From Rhodoferax sp. (lineage in GTDB: Bacteria; Pseudomonadota; Gammaproteobacteria; Burkholderiales; Burkholderiaceae_C), in contig NZ_JAUYQD010000004.1 in the NCBI RefSeq assembly GCF_030697375.1, forward strand, positions 93,320-157,319: a stretch of DNA of 64,000 bases, written 5' to 3'. Within the stretch, counting starts at the first letter, position 1. Every line of letters starts with the position of its first letter. Both the position numbers and the translations under genes were made by a program. The notes under the pieces were generated by a model that made no database searches, had not been told where the DNA came from, and worked only from the letters and a program-made list of their open reading frames with translations. Of this stretch, positions 28,320 to 38,535 are shown piece after piece.

Positions 28320-29615
28320 TCAGGCGTAGTGCTCGGCTTCCGGGTCGGTGGCTTCCATTTCATAACTTGCCGCCAACATGGCCAGGCGCCCGATCACGCC
28401 ATACATGTAGAAGCGGTTCGGTGCACTGGCACCCGGCCGCACACCGGGCTGAGGTAAGTGCGTACTCTCGGCAAACGCCAATGGAACGTAGCTGGAGCCG
28501 GGGGCACTCAGGTTCTCATCGACCCCACGTTCCGCATGCACGCGGTAGAAGCCCCCCACCACGTAGCGGTCCATCATGTAGACCACAGGCTCGGCAACCG
28601 CGTCGTTGATGCGCTCGTTGGTGAGCACGCCCTCCTGGAAAATGACATCGTGCACCTGCGCACTGCCTTGGGCTGCATCTTGCGGAGTGTGGGATTTTAG
28701 GTACAACGCATCCAGCTCTTTGGCATCGCGCACCGTCATGGCACGCAGGCCGTGGCTGCCATTGTCGGCCTTGACCACGACAAAAGGCTTTTCCTTGATG
28801 CCGTATTCCTTGTAGCGTTTCTTGACTTTGCCCAGCAAGGCATCCGCACGGCTGCGCAAAACCTCTCGACCAGCCTCCCCGTTCAGGTCGAGGTTGCTGC
28901 TCTTGTCAAACATGGGGTTAATCAACCAGGGATCGACCCCAATCAGTTTGCCAAAACGTTTGGACACCTCTTCGTAGCACTTGAAATGCGTGCTCTTGCG
29001 CCGGGTGGTCCATCCTGCGTGCAGCGGCGGCAGCAGGAACTGCTCGTGCAAATCCTCCAAAATGCCGGGAACACCGGCGCGCAAATCGTTGTTCAGCAAG
29101 ATGGTGCAAGGGTCAAAATCCTTGACGCCCAAGCGCCCCTGGTTGCGCACCACCGGCTCCAGGACGATGCTTTCGCCGCTGGGCAGGGTGAGCGTTGTAC
29201 TTTTTTTGACGTCTGGGCTGATGGAGCCAATGCGCACATTCAAGCCAGCCATGTGGAAGATGCGCCGCAACTGCACCAGATTGCTCAGGTAAAAGCTGCT
29301 TTGGGCCTTGTTTTCGGGAACGATCAGCAGGTTGCGCGCCTCGGGGCAAATCTTTTCAATGGCGGCCATGGCCGCCTGCACCGCCAACGGCAGCATGGCG
29401 GGCGTGAGGTTGTTCCAGCAACTGGGGAACACATTGGTGTCCACCGGGGCCAGCTTGAACCCGGCGTTGCGCACATCCACCGAACTGTAAAACGGCGGTG
29501 TGTGCTCCATCCACTCCAGGCGAAACCAACGCTCAATGGCGGGCATAGAGTCCAGAACGCGTTGCTCTAACTCGTTGATGGGCCCCGTGAGGGCAGTAAC
29601 CAGATGCGGAACCAT
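28320..29615 (-). CDS. gshA: Glutamate-cysteine ligase (proteobacterial GshA type)
   Basis: About 431 residues; first step of glutathione synthesis. It belongs to the group seen in acidithiobacilli and many betaproteobacteria, unrelated in sequence to E. coli GshA. Visible blocks are WMEHTPPFYSSVDVRNAG, DTNVFPSCWNNL, ILLNNDLRAGVP, VVKADNGSHGLRAMTV and GGFYRVHAERG. ATG 29615 (MVPHLVTALTGPINELEQRV) is preferred; an upstream start at 29678 adds a tract with no family resemblance. It lies 83 nt after proA. Confidence 0.92.
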   Translation of the reverse strand: MVPHLVTALTGPINELEQRVLDSMPAIERWFRLEWMEHTPPFYSSVDVRNAGFKLAPVDTNVFPSCWNNLTPAMLPLAVQAAMAAIEKICPEARNLLIVPENKAQSSFYLSNLVQLRRIFHMAGLNVRIGSISPDVKKSTTLTLPSGESIVLEPVVRNQGRLGVKDFDPCTILLNNDLRAGVPGILEDLHEQFLLPPLHAGWTTRRKSTHFKCYEEVSKRFGKLIGVDPWLINPMFDKSSNLDLNGEAGREVLRSRADALLGKVKKRYKEYGIKEKPFVVVKADNGSHGLRAMTVRDAKELDALYLKSHTPQDAAQGSAQVHDVIFQEGVLTNERINDAVAEPVVYMMDRYVVGGFYRVHAERGVDENLSAPGSSYVPLAFAESTHLPQPGVRPGASAPNRFYMYGVIGRLAMLAASYEMEATDPEAEHYA

Positions 29616-29698
29616 GCAGCGCTTTCTGAAAGGGGGCGAAAACCTAAGTATCCATGCAGCTTGGGGCGGCCCGCCCATAAATCAAGCTGGGCCAAGAT

Positions 29699-31033
29699 TC
29701 AGGTACGAACTTCTCCGTCGCCCAGCACCACGTACTTGAGCGAAGTCAAACCCTCGATACCCACCGGACCGCGGGCATGGAATTTGTCGGTGGAGATGCC
29801 GATTTCCGCCCCCAGCCCGTACTCAAAACCGTCGGCAAAACGGGTGCTGGTGTTGACCATCACACTGGACGAATCCACTTCCCGTAAAAACCGTTGGGCG
29901 TGCATGTGGTCACGGGTCAGGATGGCGTCGGTGTGGTGGGAAGAGTACTGGTTGATATGGGCAATGGCCGCGTCCAGACCGTCCACCACCTTGATGCTGA
30001 TGATGGGCGCCAGGTACTCCTCGTACCAGTCGCTCTCCTGCGCGGGCACCAGCTTGGGCGCCACCATTGCTCCTGAATTCATAGCTGCTTGCGCAGTATC
30101 CACGGGGGATAGAGCCTGATTTGATTGCAAAATTACCAGGGATTCAGGGTCGCAGCGCATTTCCACCCCTTTGTCGGCATAAATGCGAGCCATCAGGGGC
30201 AAGAACTCCGCCGCCACGCCACGCGCCACCAGCAGGCCCTCGGCGGCATTGCAGGGGCTGTATTTGTGGGTCTTGGCGTTGTCGGCCACCTTGACCGCCA
30301 TGGCGATATCACAGGGGTCGTCCACGTAGACATGGCAGTTGCCGTCCAGGTGCTTGATGACGGGCACCTTGGCGTCGCGGCTGATGCGCTCGATCAGGCC
30401 CTTGCCACCGCGCGGAATGATCACGTCCACAAACTGCGGCATGGTGATGAGCTGGCCCACCACTTCGCGGTCGGTGGTTTGCACCAGTTGCACGGCATCA
30501 GCGGGCAAGCCGCTCTCGGCCAAGGCCTGCTGCACCAGTTTGGCCAGCGCCTTGTTGGAATCAATCGCCTCGGAGCCTCCGCGCAAAATGCAGGCGTTGC
30601 CGCTTTTGATCGAGAGGCTCGCGGCCTCAATCGTCACATTGGGACGGCTCTCGAAAATCATGCCGAACACCCCGATCGGCACCCGCATTTGCCCGACACG
30701 GATGCCGCTGGGCTGCTGGCGCAGGGCCGTGATTTCACCGATCACATCGGCCATGCCGGCCAACTGTTCACACCCTAGCGCGCAGGTTTCGATCACCTTG
30801 GGCGTGAGTTTGAGCCGGTCCACCATGGGCGCAGACAGTCCGGCGGCGATGGCGCGCTCAATGTCCTTGGCGTTGTCCACCTGCAGTTCTTGCACATTCT
30901 CGCGCAGGAGGGTGGCCAGGCGGCGAAGCGCTATGTTTTTAGTAGCTGCCTGCGCTTTAGCCATCAGGGCGGAGGCCACTTTTGCCTGTGAGCCCAGGGC
31001 CTGGGTGTATTCGGTGATGTTGATCGCGTTCAT
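29699..31033 (-). CDS. proA: Gamma-glutamyl phosphate reductase
   Basis: About 444 residues, second step of proline synthesis. It has [30 protein letters not shown], the active-site Cys in [11 protein letters not shown], and [17 protein letters not shown]. The protein is roughly 25 residues longer than E. coli ProA (417). The extra length lies mainly in [19 protein letters not shown], encoded by an interspersed repeat copy. A second copy encodes [15 protein letters not shown] near the N-terminus. ATG 31033 is preferred over an upstream GTG. Activity is probably retained because all family motifs are intact. Confidence 0.93.
   Translation of the reverse strand: MNAINITEYTQALGSQAKVASALMAKAQAATKNIALRRLATLLRENVQELQVDNAKDIERAIAAGLSAPMVDRLKLTPKVIETCALGCEQLAGMADVIGEITALRQQPSGIRVGQMRVPIGVFGMIFESRPNVTIEAASLSIKSGNACILRGGSEAIDSNKALAKLVQQALAESGLPADAVQLVQTTDREVVGQLITMPQFVDVIIPRGGKGLIERISRDAKVPVIKHLDGNCHVYVDDPCDIAMAVKVADNAKTHKYSPCNAAEGLLVARGVAAEFLPLMARIYADKGVEMRCDPESLVILQSNQALSPVDTAQAAMNSGAMVAPKLVPAQESDWYEEYLAPIISIKVVDGLDAAIAHINQYSSHHTDAILTRDHMHAQRFLREVDSSSVMVNTSTRFADGFEYGLGAEIGISTDKFHARGPVGIEGLTSLKYVVLGDGEVRT
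30066..30140 (+). repeat. Interspersed repeat copy B, in frame inside proA
   Basis: The core ATAGCTGCTTGCGCA lies at 30081-30095. About 65 nt align with the intergenic copy at 48.25 kb, including GAATTCATAGCTGCTTGCGC, ACGGGGG and TAGAG. On the proA strand it is read as an open insertion of about 20 residues. Confidence 0.85.
30930..30986 (+). repeat. Interspersed repeat copy F, in frame near the start of proA
   Basis: It reads GCTATG, a T-run, GTAGCTGCCTGCGCT (30942-30956) and then AGGGCGGAGGCCACTTTTGCC, matching the left, core and right parts of the repeat family. It is more diverged than copy B and encodes N-terminal ProA residues. Confidence 0.65.
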
Positions 31034-31075
31034 GCCTGCATTTTCGCATGCCAAACCGCTCGCCACCGCCCCGTT

Positions 31076-32176
31076 TCAGCGGGATCGGGACAGGGGCGAA
31101 GAACTGGGGGAGGTGGCCGCACACAACGCACACAGCTGCAGCGCCAGTTGGTGCAGCGCCTGCCAGCCCGACGCAGGCCAGTCGGGCTGCTTCAGGCCCT
31201 TGACGATGCCGTCCACCAGGTGGGCAGACTGCAACAGCTCCGACAGCTGGGCGTCGCCCAGGCGCGGCAGCACGCGCTCGAACAGGCGCTCTTTGTTACC
31301 CCAGATGCGCTGTTCGCGCAGCGCCATCGGCAGCGGCCGCCCCTGGCCCATGGCGTCTTTCACGCGTTTGAGGGCGCGGATGTCTTCGCTCAGGGTGTAA
31401 TGCACCAGCACTTCGGCCTCGCCCTCGGCTTGCAGGCCGTCCAGCATGCGCTGCACCCGCAGCGCCTGGCCGGCCAGCACCGCCTCCGACAGCTTGAACA
31501 CGTCAAACCGGGCCACATTGAGCACGGCACTCTCCACCTGCCCAAAAGTCAATACGCCCCCGGCCGCTGCGTCCACCGGAAACAGCAGCCCCAGCTTCTG
31601 GATTTCCTGGTGGGCGGCCAGCAGATTGCCTTCCACCCGGTCGGCAAAAAACTGCAATGTGCGCTGCCCGGCCTCCCCCGCCTCCACCCGCTGGCCCTGC
31701 GCCCCAAGGCGCTGGGCGATCCACTGCGGCAAGGCCTGGCGTTCGACCGGCTCCACCTGCAGGGCCACGCCCCCCCCCTCCAGCGCGATAAACCAGGCGC
31801 TGGATTTGGTCATCTTGTCCAGGCGCGGCAGCATCACCACGGTAAGGGTGGAGTCGTTGCCCTGGGCACTGTGCGCCAGTTGCTGCAAGGCCACGCTGCC
31901 GTCCTTTCCGGGTTTGCCGGAAGGAATGCGGATTTCGATGATTTGTTTGTCGGCAAACAAACTCAGGGAGCCGCCCGCCGCCAGCACCTCGCTCCAGTCA
32001 AAGTGCGCACCGGCCACGGTGTGGGAGCTGCGCTCGGAATACCCCTGGGCGCGGGCCGTGGCGCGGATCAGGTCCAGCGCTTCCTGTTGCAGCAGCGGCT
32101 CATCACCGTGCAGGGTGTACAGGCTTTTGAGCCCACGCTGCAGGTGGTTGGCGAGTTGGTTGGCGGCCAGTTGCAT
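31076..32176 (-). CDS. holA: DNA polymerase III subunit delta
   Basis: Clamp-loader subunit of 366 residues. The N-terminus is MQLAANQLANHLQRGLKSLY followed by LHGDEPLLQQEALD. Further family blocks are AGGSLSLFADKQIIEIRIPS and ADRVEGNLLAAHQEIQKL, with a helical C-terminal collar region (VHYTLSEDIRALKRVKDAM). It starts 2 nt after lptE ends, the common leuS-lptE-holA order. Confidence 0.94.
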   Translation of the reverse strand: MQLAANQLANHLQRGLKSLYTLHGDEPLLQQEALDLIRATARAQGYSERSSHTVAGAHFDWSEVLAAGGSLSLFADKQIIEIRIPSGKPGKDGSVALQQLAHSAQGNDSTLTVVMLPRLDKMTKSSAWFIALEGGGVALQVEPVERQALPQWIAQRLGAQGQRVEAGEAGQRTLQFFADRVEGNLLAAHQEIQKLGLLFPVDAAAGGVLTFGQVESAVLNVARFDVFKLSEAVLAGQALRVQRMLDGLQAEGEAEVLVHYTLSEDIRALKRVKDAMGQGRPLPMALREQRIWGNKERLFERVLPRLGDAQLSELLQSAHLVDGIVKGLKQPDWPASGWQALHQLALQLCALCAATSPSSSPLSRSR

Positions 32177-32178
32177 GG

Positions 32179-32682
32179 CTAGGGTGCGCCCAGGCTCTTG
32201 ATGGCCGCCAGGCGGCGCAGCAGCTGTTGCACGAGGTCGGTCTGCATGTCGCGGTACAGCAGGCTCTCTTCCGCTTCCTTGGCCAGTACGGCGGACTCGT
32301 TGAAGCCGATGTCGCGCTGCTGGACGATGTCCGTGTCTGGAATCAGTTCCCGCCCCTGCGGCGTGCGAACCCGGAATTTGATGCGAATGCGCAGCTGGAA
32401 CTCCCGCACCTGACCCGTCGCATTCACGCCGACCACGGTTTTTTCCCGCAGCTCTTCCAGGATGTCCACGATCACCTGGGGCGCCACCCCACCCGCAGGG
32501 GGTGCGACAGGGCGCACGGCCTCGCCCAGGGTGCGAATCAGTTCAGCGGCCACGGCCCCACCGGTTTCCGGCGTCACGGCCACCGTGTCAAACACAAAGC
32601 GCTGGCTGGCGCGCAGGTGAAAGCCGCAGCCCGACAACAAGGTCGCAGCCGCGGCACCGACAACAAAGCTGCGCCGGTTCAT
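32179..32682 (-). CDS. lptE: LPS-assembly lipoprotein LptE
   Basis: Protein of 167 residues with a lipoprotein signal (lipobox LLSGC, Cys19) followed by GFHLRASQRF, typical of LptE/RlpB. It plugs the LptD barrel in the outer membrane. It lies between leuS and holA with gaps of 9 and 2 nt, the conserved context that strengthens the call. Confidence 0.92.
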   Translation of the reverse strand: MNRRSFVVGAAAATLLSGCGFHLRASQRFVFDTVAVTPETGGAVAAELIRTLGEAVRPVAPPAGGVAPQVIVDILEELREKTVVGVNATGQVREFQLRIRIKFRVRTPQGRELIPDTDIVQQRDIGFNESAVLAKEAEESLLYRDMQTDLVQQLLRRLAAIKSLGAP

Positions 32683-32691
32683 GGAGCCGTC

Positions 32692-35385
32692 TCAGAGGAC
32701 CACATTGACCAGGCGCCCGGGCACCACCACCACTTTTTTGGCGGTTGCGCCCGCCGCAAAGCTGGTGAAGGTATCGCAGGCCAGCGCCAGCGCTTCAATC
32801 GTCTCTTTGGACGCACCCGAGGGCACCACCACAGAGCCGCGCAGCTTGCCATTGATCTGCAGCATGAGTTCGATCTCATCCTGTTCCAGGGCGGAGGCGT
32901 CCACCTTGGGCCAGGGTGTGTCCAGCAAATCGCCCAACTGCGCCGCATAACCCAGTTCGGACCACAGGGTGTGGGCCAGGTGCGGGGTGGCGGGGTACAG
33001 GCAGCGCAGCAGAATCGAAAAGCCTTCAATCAGGGCCACCTGGGCGCCGGCCGATTCCATCGCCTTGAAGGATTCCAGCGCATTGATCATCTTCATGGTG
33101 CCGGACACCACCGTGTTGTACTGCATGCGCTGGTAGTCGTAGTCCACCTGCTTGAGCACCGTGTGCATGTCCAGCCGCAGGGCCTTGGCCTCCTTGCCAA
33201 ACTCCACATCTTTCAGGCTGTTTACGCCCGCTACGCTTGCGCTGGCAGCTACCAAATCCATAGCAGACAGTTTGTAGCCGAAGTTCCATACGCGCCGCAG
33301 GAAACGGTAGCTGCCTTCCACGCCGGCGTCGTTCCACTCCAGCGTGGCCTCGGGCGGCGCGGTGAACATGGTGTAAATGCGGGCGGTGTCGGCCCCGTAG
33401 CGCTCAATCAGGTCCTGCGGGTCCACGCCATTGTTCTTGCTCTTGCTCATGGTGCCCACCCCTTCGTAGGTGATGGCCGTGCCGGCGGGCAAGTCGCCCT
33501 TGGCCTCTTTGAGCTTGGCACCGACCACCTTGCCGGTAGCGTCCACCACGTCTTCCACCTCATGGGGCCAGAAGTACTCGATACCGCCCTTGTCCGACTT
33601 GCGCGAGTAAATGTGGTTGAGCACCATGCCCTGGGTCAGCAGCTTGGTAAAAGGTTCATCCACCTTCACCAGGCCCAGGTCCCGCATGACCTTGGTCCAG
33701 AAACGCGCGTACAGCAAATGCAAAATGGCGTGTTCGATACCGCCGATGTACTGGTCCATGGGCATCCAGTAATCGGCGCCCGCCCCCACCATGGCCTGGT
33801 CGTTCTTGGGGTCGCAGTAGCGCATGAAATACCAGGAGCTATCGACAAAGGTGTCCATGGTGTCGGTTTCCCGCCGCGCCGCCGCGCCACACACCGGGCA
33901 CACCACACCCGCATGGAAGCCTTCGTGCTTGTGCAGGGGGTTGCCCGAACCGTCGGGCACACAGTCCTGCGGCAAGACCACGGGCAGGTCTTTTTCCGGC
34001 ACCGGCACCGCACCGTGCTCGGGGCAGTGGATGATGGGAATGGGTGTGCCCCAGTAGCGCTGGCGGCTCACGCCCCAGTCGCGCAAACGCCAGGTGGTTT
34101 TTTTCTCGCCCAGGGCTTTGACTTGCAGGGCATGGGCCACGGCATCCACGGCATCCTTGCAGGACAGGCCGCTGAACACGTCGGAGTTGACGGTGACACC
34201 GCGTTGTTTGTCGCCGTACCAGTCCTGCCATTGCGCGTGGTCGTAGGTCAGGCCATCCACATGCACCACATCATCGATGTGCAGTCCGTATTTTTTGGCA
34301 AACGCAAAGTCGCGCTCGTCGTGCGCGGGCACGCCCATCACGGCGCCATCGCCATAGCCCATCAGCACGTAGTTGCCCACCCACACGTCCACGGAGCGCC
34401 CGGTCAGCGGGTGCACCACCTGCAGGCCCGTGGGCATGCCCAATTTCTCTTTCACCGCCAACTCGGCTTCGGTAGTGCCACCGGCCTTGCACTCTTCGAT
34501 GAACGCCGCCAACGCCGGGTTGGACTGCGCGGCATGCTGCGCCAGGGGGTGCTCGGGCGCCACGGCGCAAAAGGTCACGCCCATGATGGTGTCGGCGCGG
34601 GTGGTGAACACGTACATGCGTCCATCACCAATCAGCGCACCGTCGGCACCCTTGATGTCGTGGGTGAAGGCAAAACGCACGCCCTCGCTCTTGCCGATCC
34701 AGTTCTCCTGCATCAGCTTGACCCGTTCGGGCCAGCCGGGCAGGCCGTGCTGCACCTGGCCCAACAGTTCCTCGGCGTAGGCGGTGATCTTGAGGTAGTA
34801 GCCCGGAATCTCGCGTTTTTCGACCGTGGCGCCGGTGCGCCAGCCCTTGCCGTCAATCACCTGCTCGTTGGCCAGCACGGTCTGGTCCACCGGGTCCCAG
34901 TTGACGACTTGGGTCTTGCGGTAGGCAATGCCTTTTTCCAGCATCTTCAGGAACAGCCATTGGTTCCATTTGTAGTATTGGGGATCGCAGGTGGCAATCT
35001 CGCGGCTCCAGTCGATGGCCAGACCCATGGCCTGCATCTGGCCCTTCATGTAGGCGATGTTGTCGTAGGTCCACTGGGCGGGCGGTACGCCGTTTTTCAA
35101 TGCGGCATTTTCCGCCGGCAGACCAAAGGCGTCCCAGCCCATGGGCATCAGCACGTTGTAGCCGTTCATGCGCAGGTAGCGCGTGAGCATATCGTTGATG
35201 GTGTAGTTGCGCACATGGCCCATGTGCAGCTTGCCGCTGGGGTAAGGCAGCATGGAGCAGGCGTAGAACTTGGGCTTGGAGCTGTCTTCCGTCACGCGGT
35301 AGGCGTTGCTGCCGTTCCACAGGGGCTGCGCCCAGTGGTCTTGGGCCGATTTTTCGACGTCGAGGTGTTGGTACTTGTCTTGCAT
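32692..35385 (-). CDS. leuS: Leucyl-tRNA synthetase
   Basis: Class I synthetase of 897 residues. The HIGH-type motif is [10 protein letters not shown] near residue 57. The CP1 editing region includes [31 protein letters not shown] is present, and the KMSKS-type motif is [14 protein letters not shown]. It is about 37 residues longer than E. coli LeuS. Part of the extra length, [17 protein letters not shown], just after the catalytic core is encoded by the interspersed repeat. Confidence 0.97.
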   Translation of the reverse strand: MQDKYQHLDVEKSAQDHWAQPLWNGSNAYRVTEDSSKPKFYACSMLPYPSGKLHMGHVRNYTINDMLTRYLRMNGYNVLMPMGWDAFGLPAENAALKNGVPPAQWTYDNIAYMKGQMQAMGLAIDWSREIATCDPQYYKWNQWLFLKMLEKGIAYRKTQVVNWDPVDQTVLANEQVIDGKGWRTGATVEKREIPGYYLKITAYAEELLGQVQHGLPGWPERVKLMQENWIGKSEGVRFAFTHDIKGADGALIGDGRMYVFTTRADTIMGVTFCAVAPEHPLAQHAAQSNPALAAFIEECKAGGTTEAELAVKEKLGMPTGLQVVHPLTGRSVDVWVGNYVLMGYGDGAVMGVPAHDERDFAFAKKYGLHIDDVVHVDGLTYDHAQWQDWYGDKQRGVTVNSDVFSGLSCKDAVDAVAHALQVKALGEKKTTWRLRDWGVSRQRYWGTPIPIIHCPEHGAVPVPEKDLPVVLPQDCVPDGSGNPLHKHEGFHAGVVCPVCGAAARRETDTMDTFVDSSWYFMRYCDPKNDQAMVGAGADYWMPMDQYIGGIEHAILHLLYARFWTKVMRDLGLVKVDEPFTKLLTQGMVLNHIYSRKSDKGGIEYFWPHEVEDVVDATGKVVGAKLKEAKGDLPAGTAITYEGVGTMSKSKNNGVDPQDLIERYGADTARIYTMFTAPPEATLEWNDAGVEGSYRFLRRVWNFGYKLSAMDLVAASASVAGVNSLKDVEFGKEAKALRLDMHTVLKQVDYDYQRMQYNTVVSGTMKMINALESFKAMESAGAQVALIEGFSILLRCLYPATPHLAHTLWSELGYAAQLGDLLDTPWPKVDASALEQDEIELMLQINGKLRGSVVVPSGASKETIEALALACDTFTSFAAGATAKKVVVVPGRLVNVVL
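33212..33264 (-). repeat. Interspersed repeat copy E, in frame inside leuS
   Basis: The minus strand reads GCTATGGATTTGGTAGCTGC, then CAGCGCA, GGGC and AGCCTGA, aligning with copies A and B (core 33238-33252). It lies between the catalytic domain and the anticodon-binding domain, where a loop insertion is tolerable. Confidence 0.65.
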
Positions 35386-35449
35386 GGGTGAATGGGCAAC
35401 CTGCAGGTTGCCAGTAGAAGGCTGGAATGGATTTTAGGTGCTGCGCAGC

Positions 35450-35887
35450 TCAGTCTGGCATCGAGGCCGCCGCCGGTGGCGCTTCGGCCACAAAACCAAT
35501 GCGCTTGAGCCCGGCTTTCTGCGCCAGGCCCATCACCGCGACCACCCGCCCGTAGGGCACGGCGGCATCGGCCCGCAACTGGACCTCGGTGTCGGGATGG
35601 TATTGCGCGGCCCGGTCAAAGGTTTGGGCCAATGCCACGTCGCCCAGGGGCTTGTCATCGACAAAGGCCTGGCCCGACCGGTTGATGGACACCGCCACCC
35701 ATTGGGGAAGGGCTGTGTTTTGGCCACCCGCCGCCTTGGGCAGCTCTACCTTGACGGAGCTGACCATCAGGGGGGCGGTAATGATGAAAATCACCAGCAA
35801 CACCAACATCACGTCGATCAATGGCGTCATGTTGATCTCCCCCATGGGCGCAGCGCCCGGCTTGCGTTCCAGACGGCCAAAAGTCAT
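35450..35887 (-). CDS. exbD: ExbD/TolR family biopolymer transport protein
   Basis: About 145 residues. A short cytoplasmic start (MTFGRLERKPGAAPMGEINM) precedes one membrane segment, TPLIDVMLVLLVIFIITAPL, carrying the essential Asp. A periplasmic domain follows. ATG 35887 is chosen because it places the conserved MxxxNxTPLIDV region at the normal distance; an upstream reading adds sequence derived from a GC-rich repeat. It pairs with exbB to use proton motive force for a TonB- or TolA-like partner, which is not encoded nearby. Confidence 0.88.
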   Translation of the reverse strand: MTFGRLERKPGAAPMGEINMTPLIDVMLVLLVIFIITAPLMVSSVKVELPKAAGGQNTALPQWVAVSINRSGQAFVDDKPLGDVALAQTFDRAAQYHPDTEVQLRADAAVPYGRVVAVMGLAQKAGLKRIGFVAEAPPAAASMPD

Positions 35888-35963
35888 CGTGCCCCCACAC
35901 CCCACCGCTGCGCCCCGAGGGGGCGAACCCGCCTTGGGGCGGCCCGGTGGCGAGTTTCGGTGC
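35888..35963. repeat. GC-rich intergenic repeat between exbB and exbD
   Basis: It contains the perfect hairpin CGCCCC-GAG-GGGGCG (35911-35925), followed by ACCCGCCTTGGGGCGGCCCG, another inverted arrangement. Sequences of this form are, from memory, common between genes in Comamonadaceae. It may also serve as an RNA stabiliser within the exbB-exbD transcript. Confidence 0.5.
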
Positions 35964-36608
35964 TCATGGCCGCTCTGTGAGCAGCAGCTCGCGCACATCC
36001 CGCGCGAACCCGTCCAGGTCGGCCTCGATGCGCCCGATCACGCGTCCCAATATGTTGTAGCCCAGCACCGCAGGAATAGCCACCGCCAAGCCAGCCGCCG
36101 TCATGACCAAGGACTCGCCGACCGGACCGGCAATTTTGTCGATGTTGACTTGCCCTGCCCCGGCAATACCGATCAAGGCATGGTAAATACCCCACACCGT
36201 GCCCAGCAAACCGACAAAAGGGGCAATGGCCCCCACCGTGGCCAGCAGGACCTGGCCTGCTTGCAGCTTGCGCAAAACCCCGTGCAAAGCGTCCCGCAGC
36301 ACACGGGTCAATTGCTGGGACCGGTCACCTGCCGCCGCCAGGGTGCCCGGCGCCTGGGTTTGGGTCGCCTCCACCAAGGGGATGACCAAGGCTTCCCGGT
36401 CAAATGCCTGCAACATCCGCAAGGCATCCGCCAGAGAGGACGCCTGCCAAAAAGCCGCGGTGCTGCGCGCCACATCGCCCTGCGCGCGGTGCAGCAACCA
36501 TGCTTTCCACAAAATCACCACCCAACTGCCCACCGACATGAGCAACAGCACCAGCGCCACCGCGCCACTGACCGCATCGCCCCGCGTGAGCAGGTCTGGC
36601 AGGTTCAC
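35964..36608 (-). CDS. exbB: ExbB/TolQ family proton channel protein
   Basis: Protein of 214 residues with three membrane segments: near 15-37, then a central pair containing [20 protein letters not shown] and [20 protein letters not shown], the MotA/TolQ/ExbB hallmark regions. Its start overlaps the end of dapB and the exbD partner follows after a 76-nt repeat. Substrate system not determinable here. Confidence 0.9.
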   Translation of the reverse strand: MNLPDLLTRGDAVSGAVALVLLLMSVGSWVVILWKAWLLHRAQGDVARSTAAFWQASSLADALRMLQAFDREALVIPLVEATQTQAPGTLAAAGDRSQQLTRVLRDALHGVLRKLQAGQVLLATVGAIAPFVGLLGTVWGIYHALIGIAGAGQVNIDKIAGPVGESLVMTAAGLAVAIPAVLGYNILGRVIGRIEADLDGFARDVRELLLTERP

Positions 36609-37408
36609 TTCAGACCCAGCACATCAAACATGTCGAACAGACCGGCCTTCTGGGTAGCCAAAAAGCGCACAGCCCGCAAGCTGCCCTGCGCATAGGTCGC
36701 CCGGCTGGACGATTTGTGGCTGATCTCGATGCGCTCTCCGATGCCCGCGAACAGCACCGTATGGTCCCCCACGATGTCACCGCCACGGATGGTGGCAAAA
36801 CCAATCGTAGAGGGGTCGCGCTCGCCGGTCACGCCTTCGCGCCCATACACCGCGCACTCTTTCAAATCGCGGCCCAAGGCGTCGGCAATGACCTCGCCCA
36901 TCTTGAGCGCGGTGCCCGACGGTGCATCCACCTTGTAGCGGTGGTGGGCCTCGACGATTTCGATGTCATACCCCGTGGACAGGGCTTTGGCTGCCATCTC
37001 CAGGAGCTTGAGCGTCACATTCACCCCCACGCTCATATTCGGAGCCATCATGATGGCGATGTCCTGCGCAATACGTGTAATTTCGGCCTTTTGCCCATCG
37101 GTAAACCCGGTGGTGCCAATGACAGCGGAGATCCCCAATTCGCGGCACACCTGCAGGTGCGCCAGGGTGCCTTCAGGTCGGGTGAAATCGATCAAAAACT
37201 GGCTGGACAGCAGTCCTTGCTGCAGGTCGGACGTGATCATCACCCCGCTTGACTGGCCGGAAAAAGCCCCCGCATCGGTGCCCACCGACGGACTACCCAC
37301 CCTGTCCAGTGCCCCGGAAAGAATGCAGTCATCGGCGGCACGCACCGCCTCCATCAGCATCTGCCCCATACGGCCGGAAGCGCCGGCTATCGCAATTTTG
37401 TGCATCAT
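36605..37408 (-). CDS. dapB: 4-hydroxy-tetrahydrodipicolinate reductase
   Basis: Protein of 267 residues in lysine and diaminopimelate synthesis. The nucleotide-binding motif is [10 protein letters not shown]. The family signature is [20 protein letters not shown] with the catalytic His/Lys pair. The C-terminal segment is [17 protein letters not shown]. Length is that of the E. coli enzyme. It sits between bamE and exbB in a common betaproteobacterial order. Confidence 0.96.
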   Translation of the reverse strand: MMHKIAIAGASGRMGQMLMEAVRAADDCILSGALDRVGSPSVGTDAGAFSGQSSGVMITSDLQQGLLSSQFLIDFTRPEGTLAHLQVCRELGISAVIGTTGFTDGQKAEITRIAQDIAIMMAPNMSVGVNVTLKLLEMAAKALSTGYDIEIVEAHHRYKVDAPSGTALKMGEVIADALGRDLKECAVYGREGVTGERDPSTIGFATIRGGDIVGDHTVLFAGIGERIEISHKSSSRATYAQGSLRAVRFLATQKAGLFDMFDVLGLK

Positions 37409-37433
37409 TTCGTGGGTCCTGTCCGGTGCAAAG

Positions 37434-37979
37434 CTATTTGCCAGCGGGCTCTAAAGGCGGGTAATGGGTCGGTGTAGCGGGTACTGCGGACGGTGCCGGT
37501 GCAGCCTTGCTGGCGGCAGGAAATTTCTTCAGTGCATCCTCCGACGCCTCCAGTGCCGGCAAGGGCCCGGATTTGGCCTCAGACTTCAAGGTGGACACAA
37601 ATTCAGATTCGCTAGGCAGCTCATCGGCCTCAATGCGCTCCAGCACATCGCCTTTGAAAAACACGGTGACCCTGCGCGCCTGCGGCTCAGCACCGGGACG
37701 GTTGAGGGTGAACACATAATCCCAGCGATCGGCATGAAAAACGCTGGCAAGCAGCGCGCTGCCCAATATGTCGCGCACCTGAATGCGTTGCATGCCGGGT
37801 TTGAGCACGGCCAGTTGCTCGCGGGTCACCACATTGCCCTGAATCATGTCCATCTTGTAGGGCGTCACCACACGGGCCATTTTGTCGCCTGTGCCACCAA
37901 GGTTGCTGCAAGCCGCCAAGGCCAAACAGGTAAGGGCTAATGCGCCGAGGGAAACGCTGCGATGACAGTGGTCAAACAT
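37434..37979 (-). CDS. bamE: BamE/OmlA outer-membrane assembly lipoprotein
   Basis: Protein of 181 residues with lipobox LAAC (Cys24). The SmpA/OmlA domain has [32 protein letters not shown] and [13 protein letters not shown]. It is longer than E. coli BamE because of an Ala/Pro-rich C-terminal tail. It is divergent from fur with 95 nt between the starts, a widely conserved pairing. Confidence 0.93.
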   Translation of the reverse strand: MFDHCHRSVSLGALALTCLALAACSNLGGTGDKMARVVTPYKMDMIQGNVVTREQLAVLKPGMQRIQVRDILGSALLASVFHADRWDYVFTLNRPGAEPQARRVTVFFKGDVLERIEADELPSESEFVSTLKSEAKSGPLPALEASEDALKKFPAASKAAPAPSAVPATPTHYPPLEPAGK

Positions 37980-38074
37980 GGATGATGGGGGAACGATATG
38001 ATCACCCCATTGTAGCGGCAGGGTCCAGGGTGGACTTTACCCCTACCCCCAACGAGCACACTGAAAACACGGCC

Positions 38075-38524
38075 ATGACCAACATCGACGAACTCAAAAA
38101 CACGGGACTCAAAGCTACGGTACCCCGCCTGAAAATACTAGAGGTATTCCAGCGTGGCACCCAACGCCACATGACGGCAGAAGATGTTTTCCGCGTGCTG
38201 TTGCAAGAACACTCGGACGTTGGCCTGGCCACCGTCTACCGGGTACTGACCCAGTTTGAGCAAGCCAGCATTCTGACCCGAAGTAACTTCGAAAGCGGCA
38301 AAGCAGTCTACGAACTCAACGAAGGACAGCACCACGACCACCTGGTGTGCCTGGATTGCGGCAAAGTGGAAGAGTTTTACGATGCCGAAATCGAAAAACG
38401 CCAGCATGCCGTGGCCAAATCCAAGGGGTTCCTGATTGCTGACCACGCCCTGAGCCTGTACGCCACCTGCGCCAAAGAGAATTGCCCTAACCGCAGCGCG
38501 ACAGCCACCCGCAACCCAGGGTAG
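38075..38524 (+). CDS. fur: Ferric uptake regulator Fur
   Basis: Protein of 149 residues. It has a winged-helix DNA-binding domain ([34 protein letters not shown]) and a metal/dimerisation domain with [16 protein letters not shown] and a C-terminal CAKENC pair. ATG 38075 gives the usual [18 protein letters not shown] start; an upstream in-frame start at 37940 would overlap bamE. It probably represses iron-uptake genes when Fe2+ is available. Confidence 0.96.
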   Translation: MTNIDELKNTGLKATVPRLKILEVFQRGTQRHMTAEDVFRVLLQEHSDVGLATVYRVLTQFEQASILTRSNFESGKAVYELNEGQHHDHLVCLDCGKVEEFYDAEIEKRQHAVAKSKGFLIADHALSLYATCAKENCPNRSATATRNPG

Positions 38525-38535
38525 GCGCCCTGCGC

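Noticed and set aside
32227..35391. A 1054-codon open frame on the plus strand opposite leuS
   Set aside because: It is antisense to an intact leucyl-tRNA synthetase, His/Gly/Val-rich as expected for the complement of a GC-rich gene, and has no domain or ribosome site.
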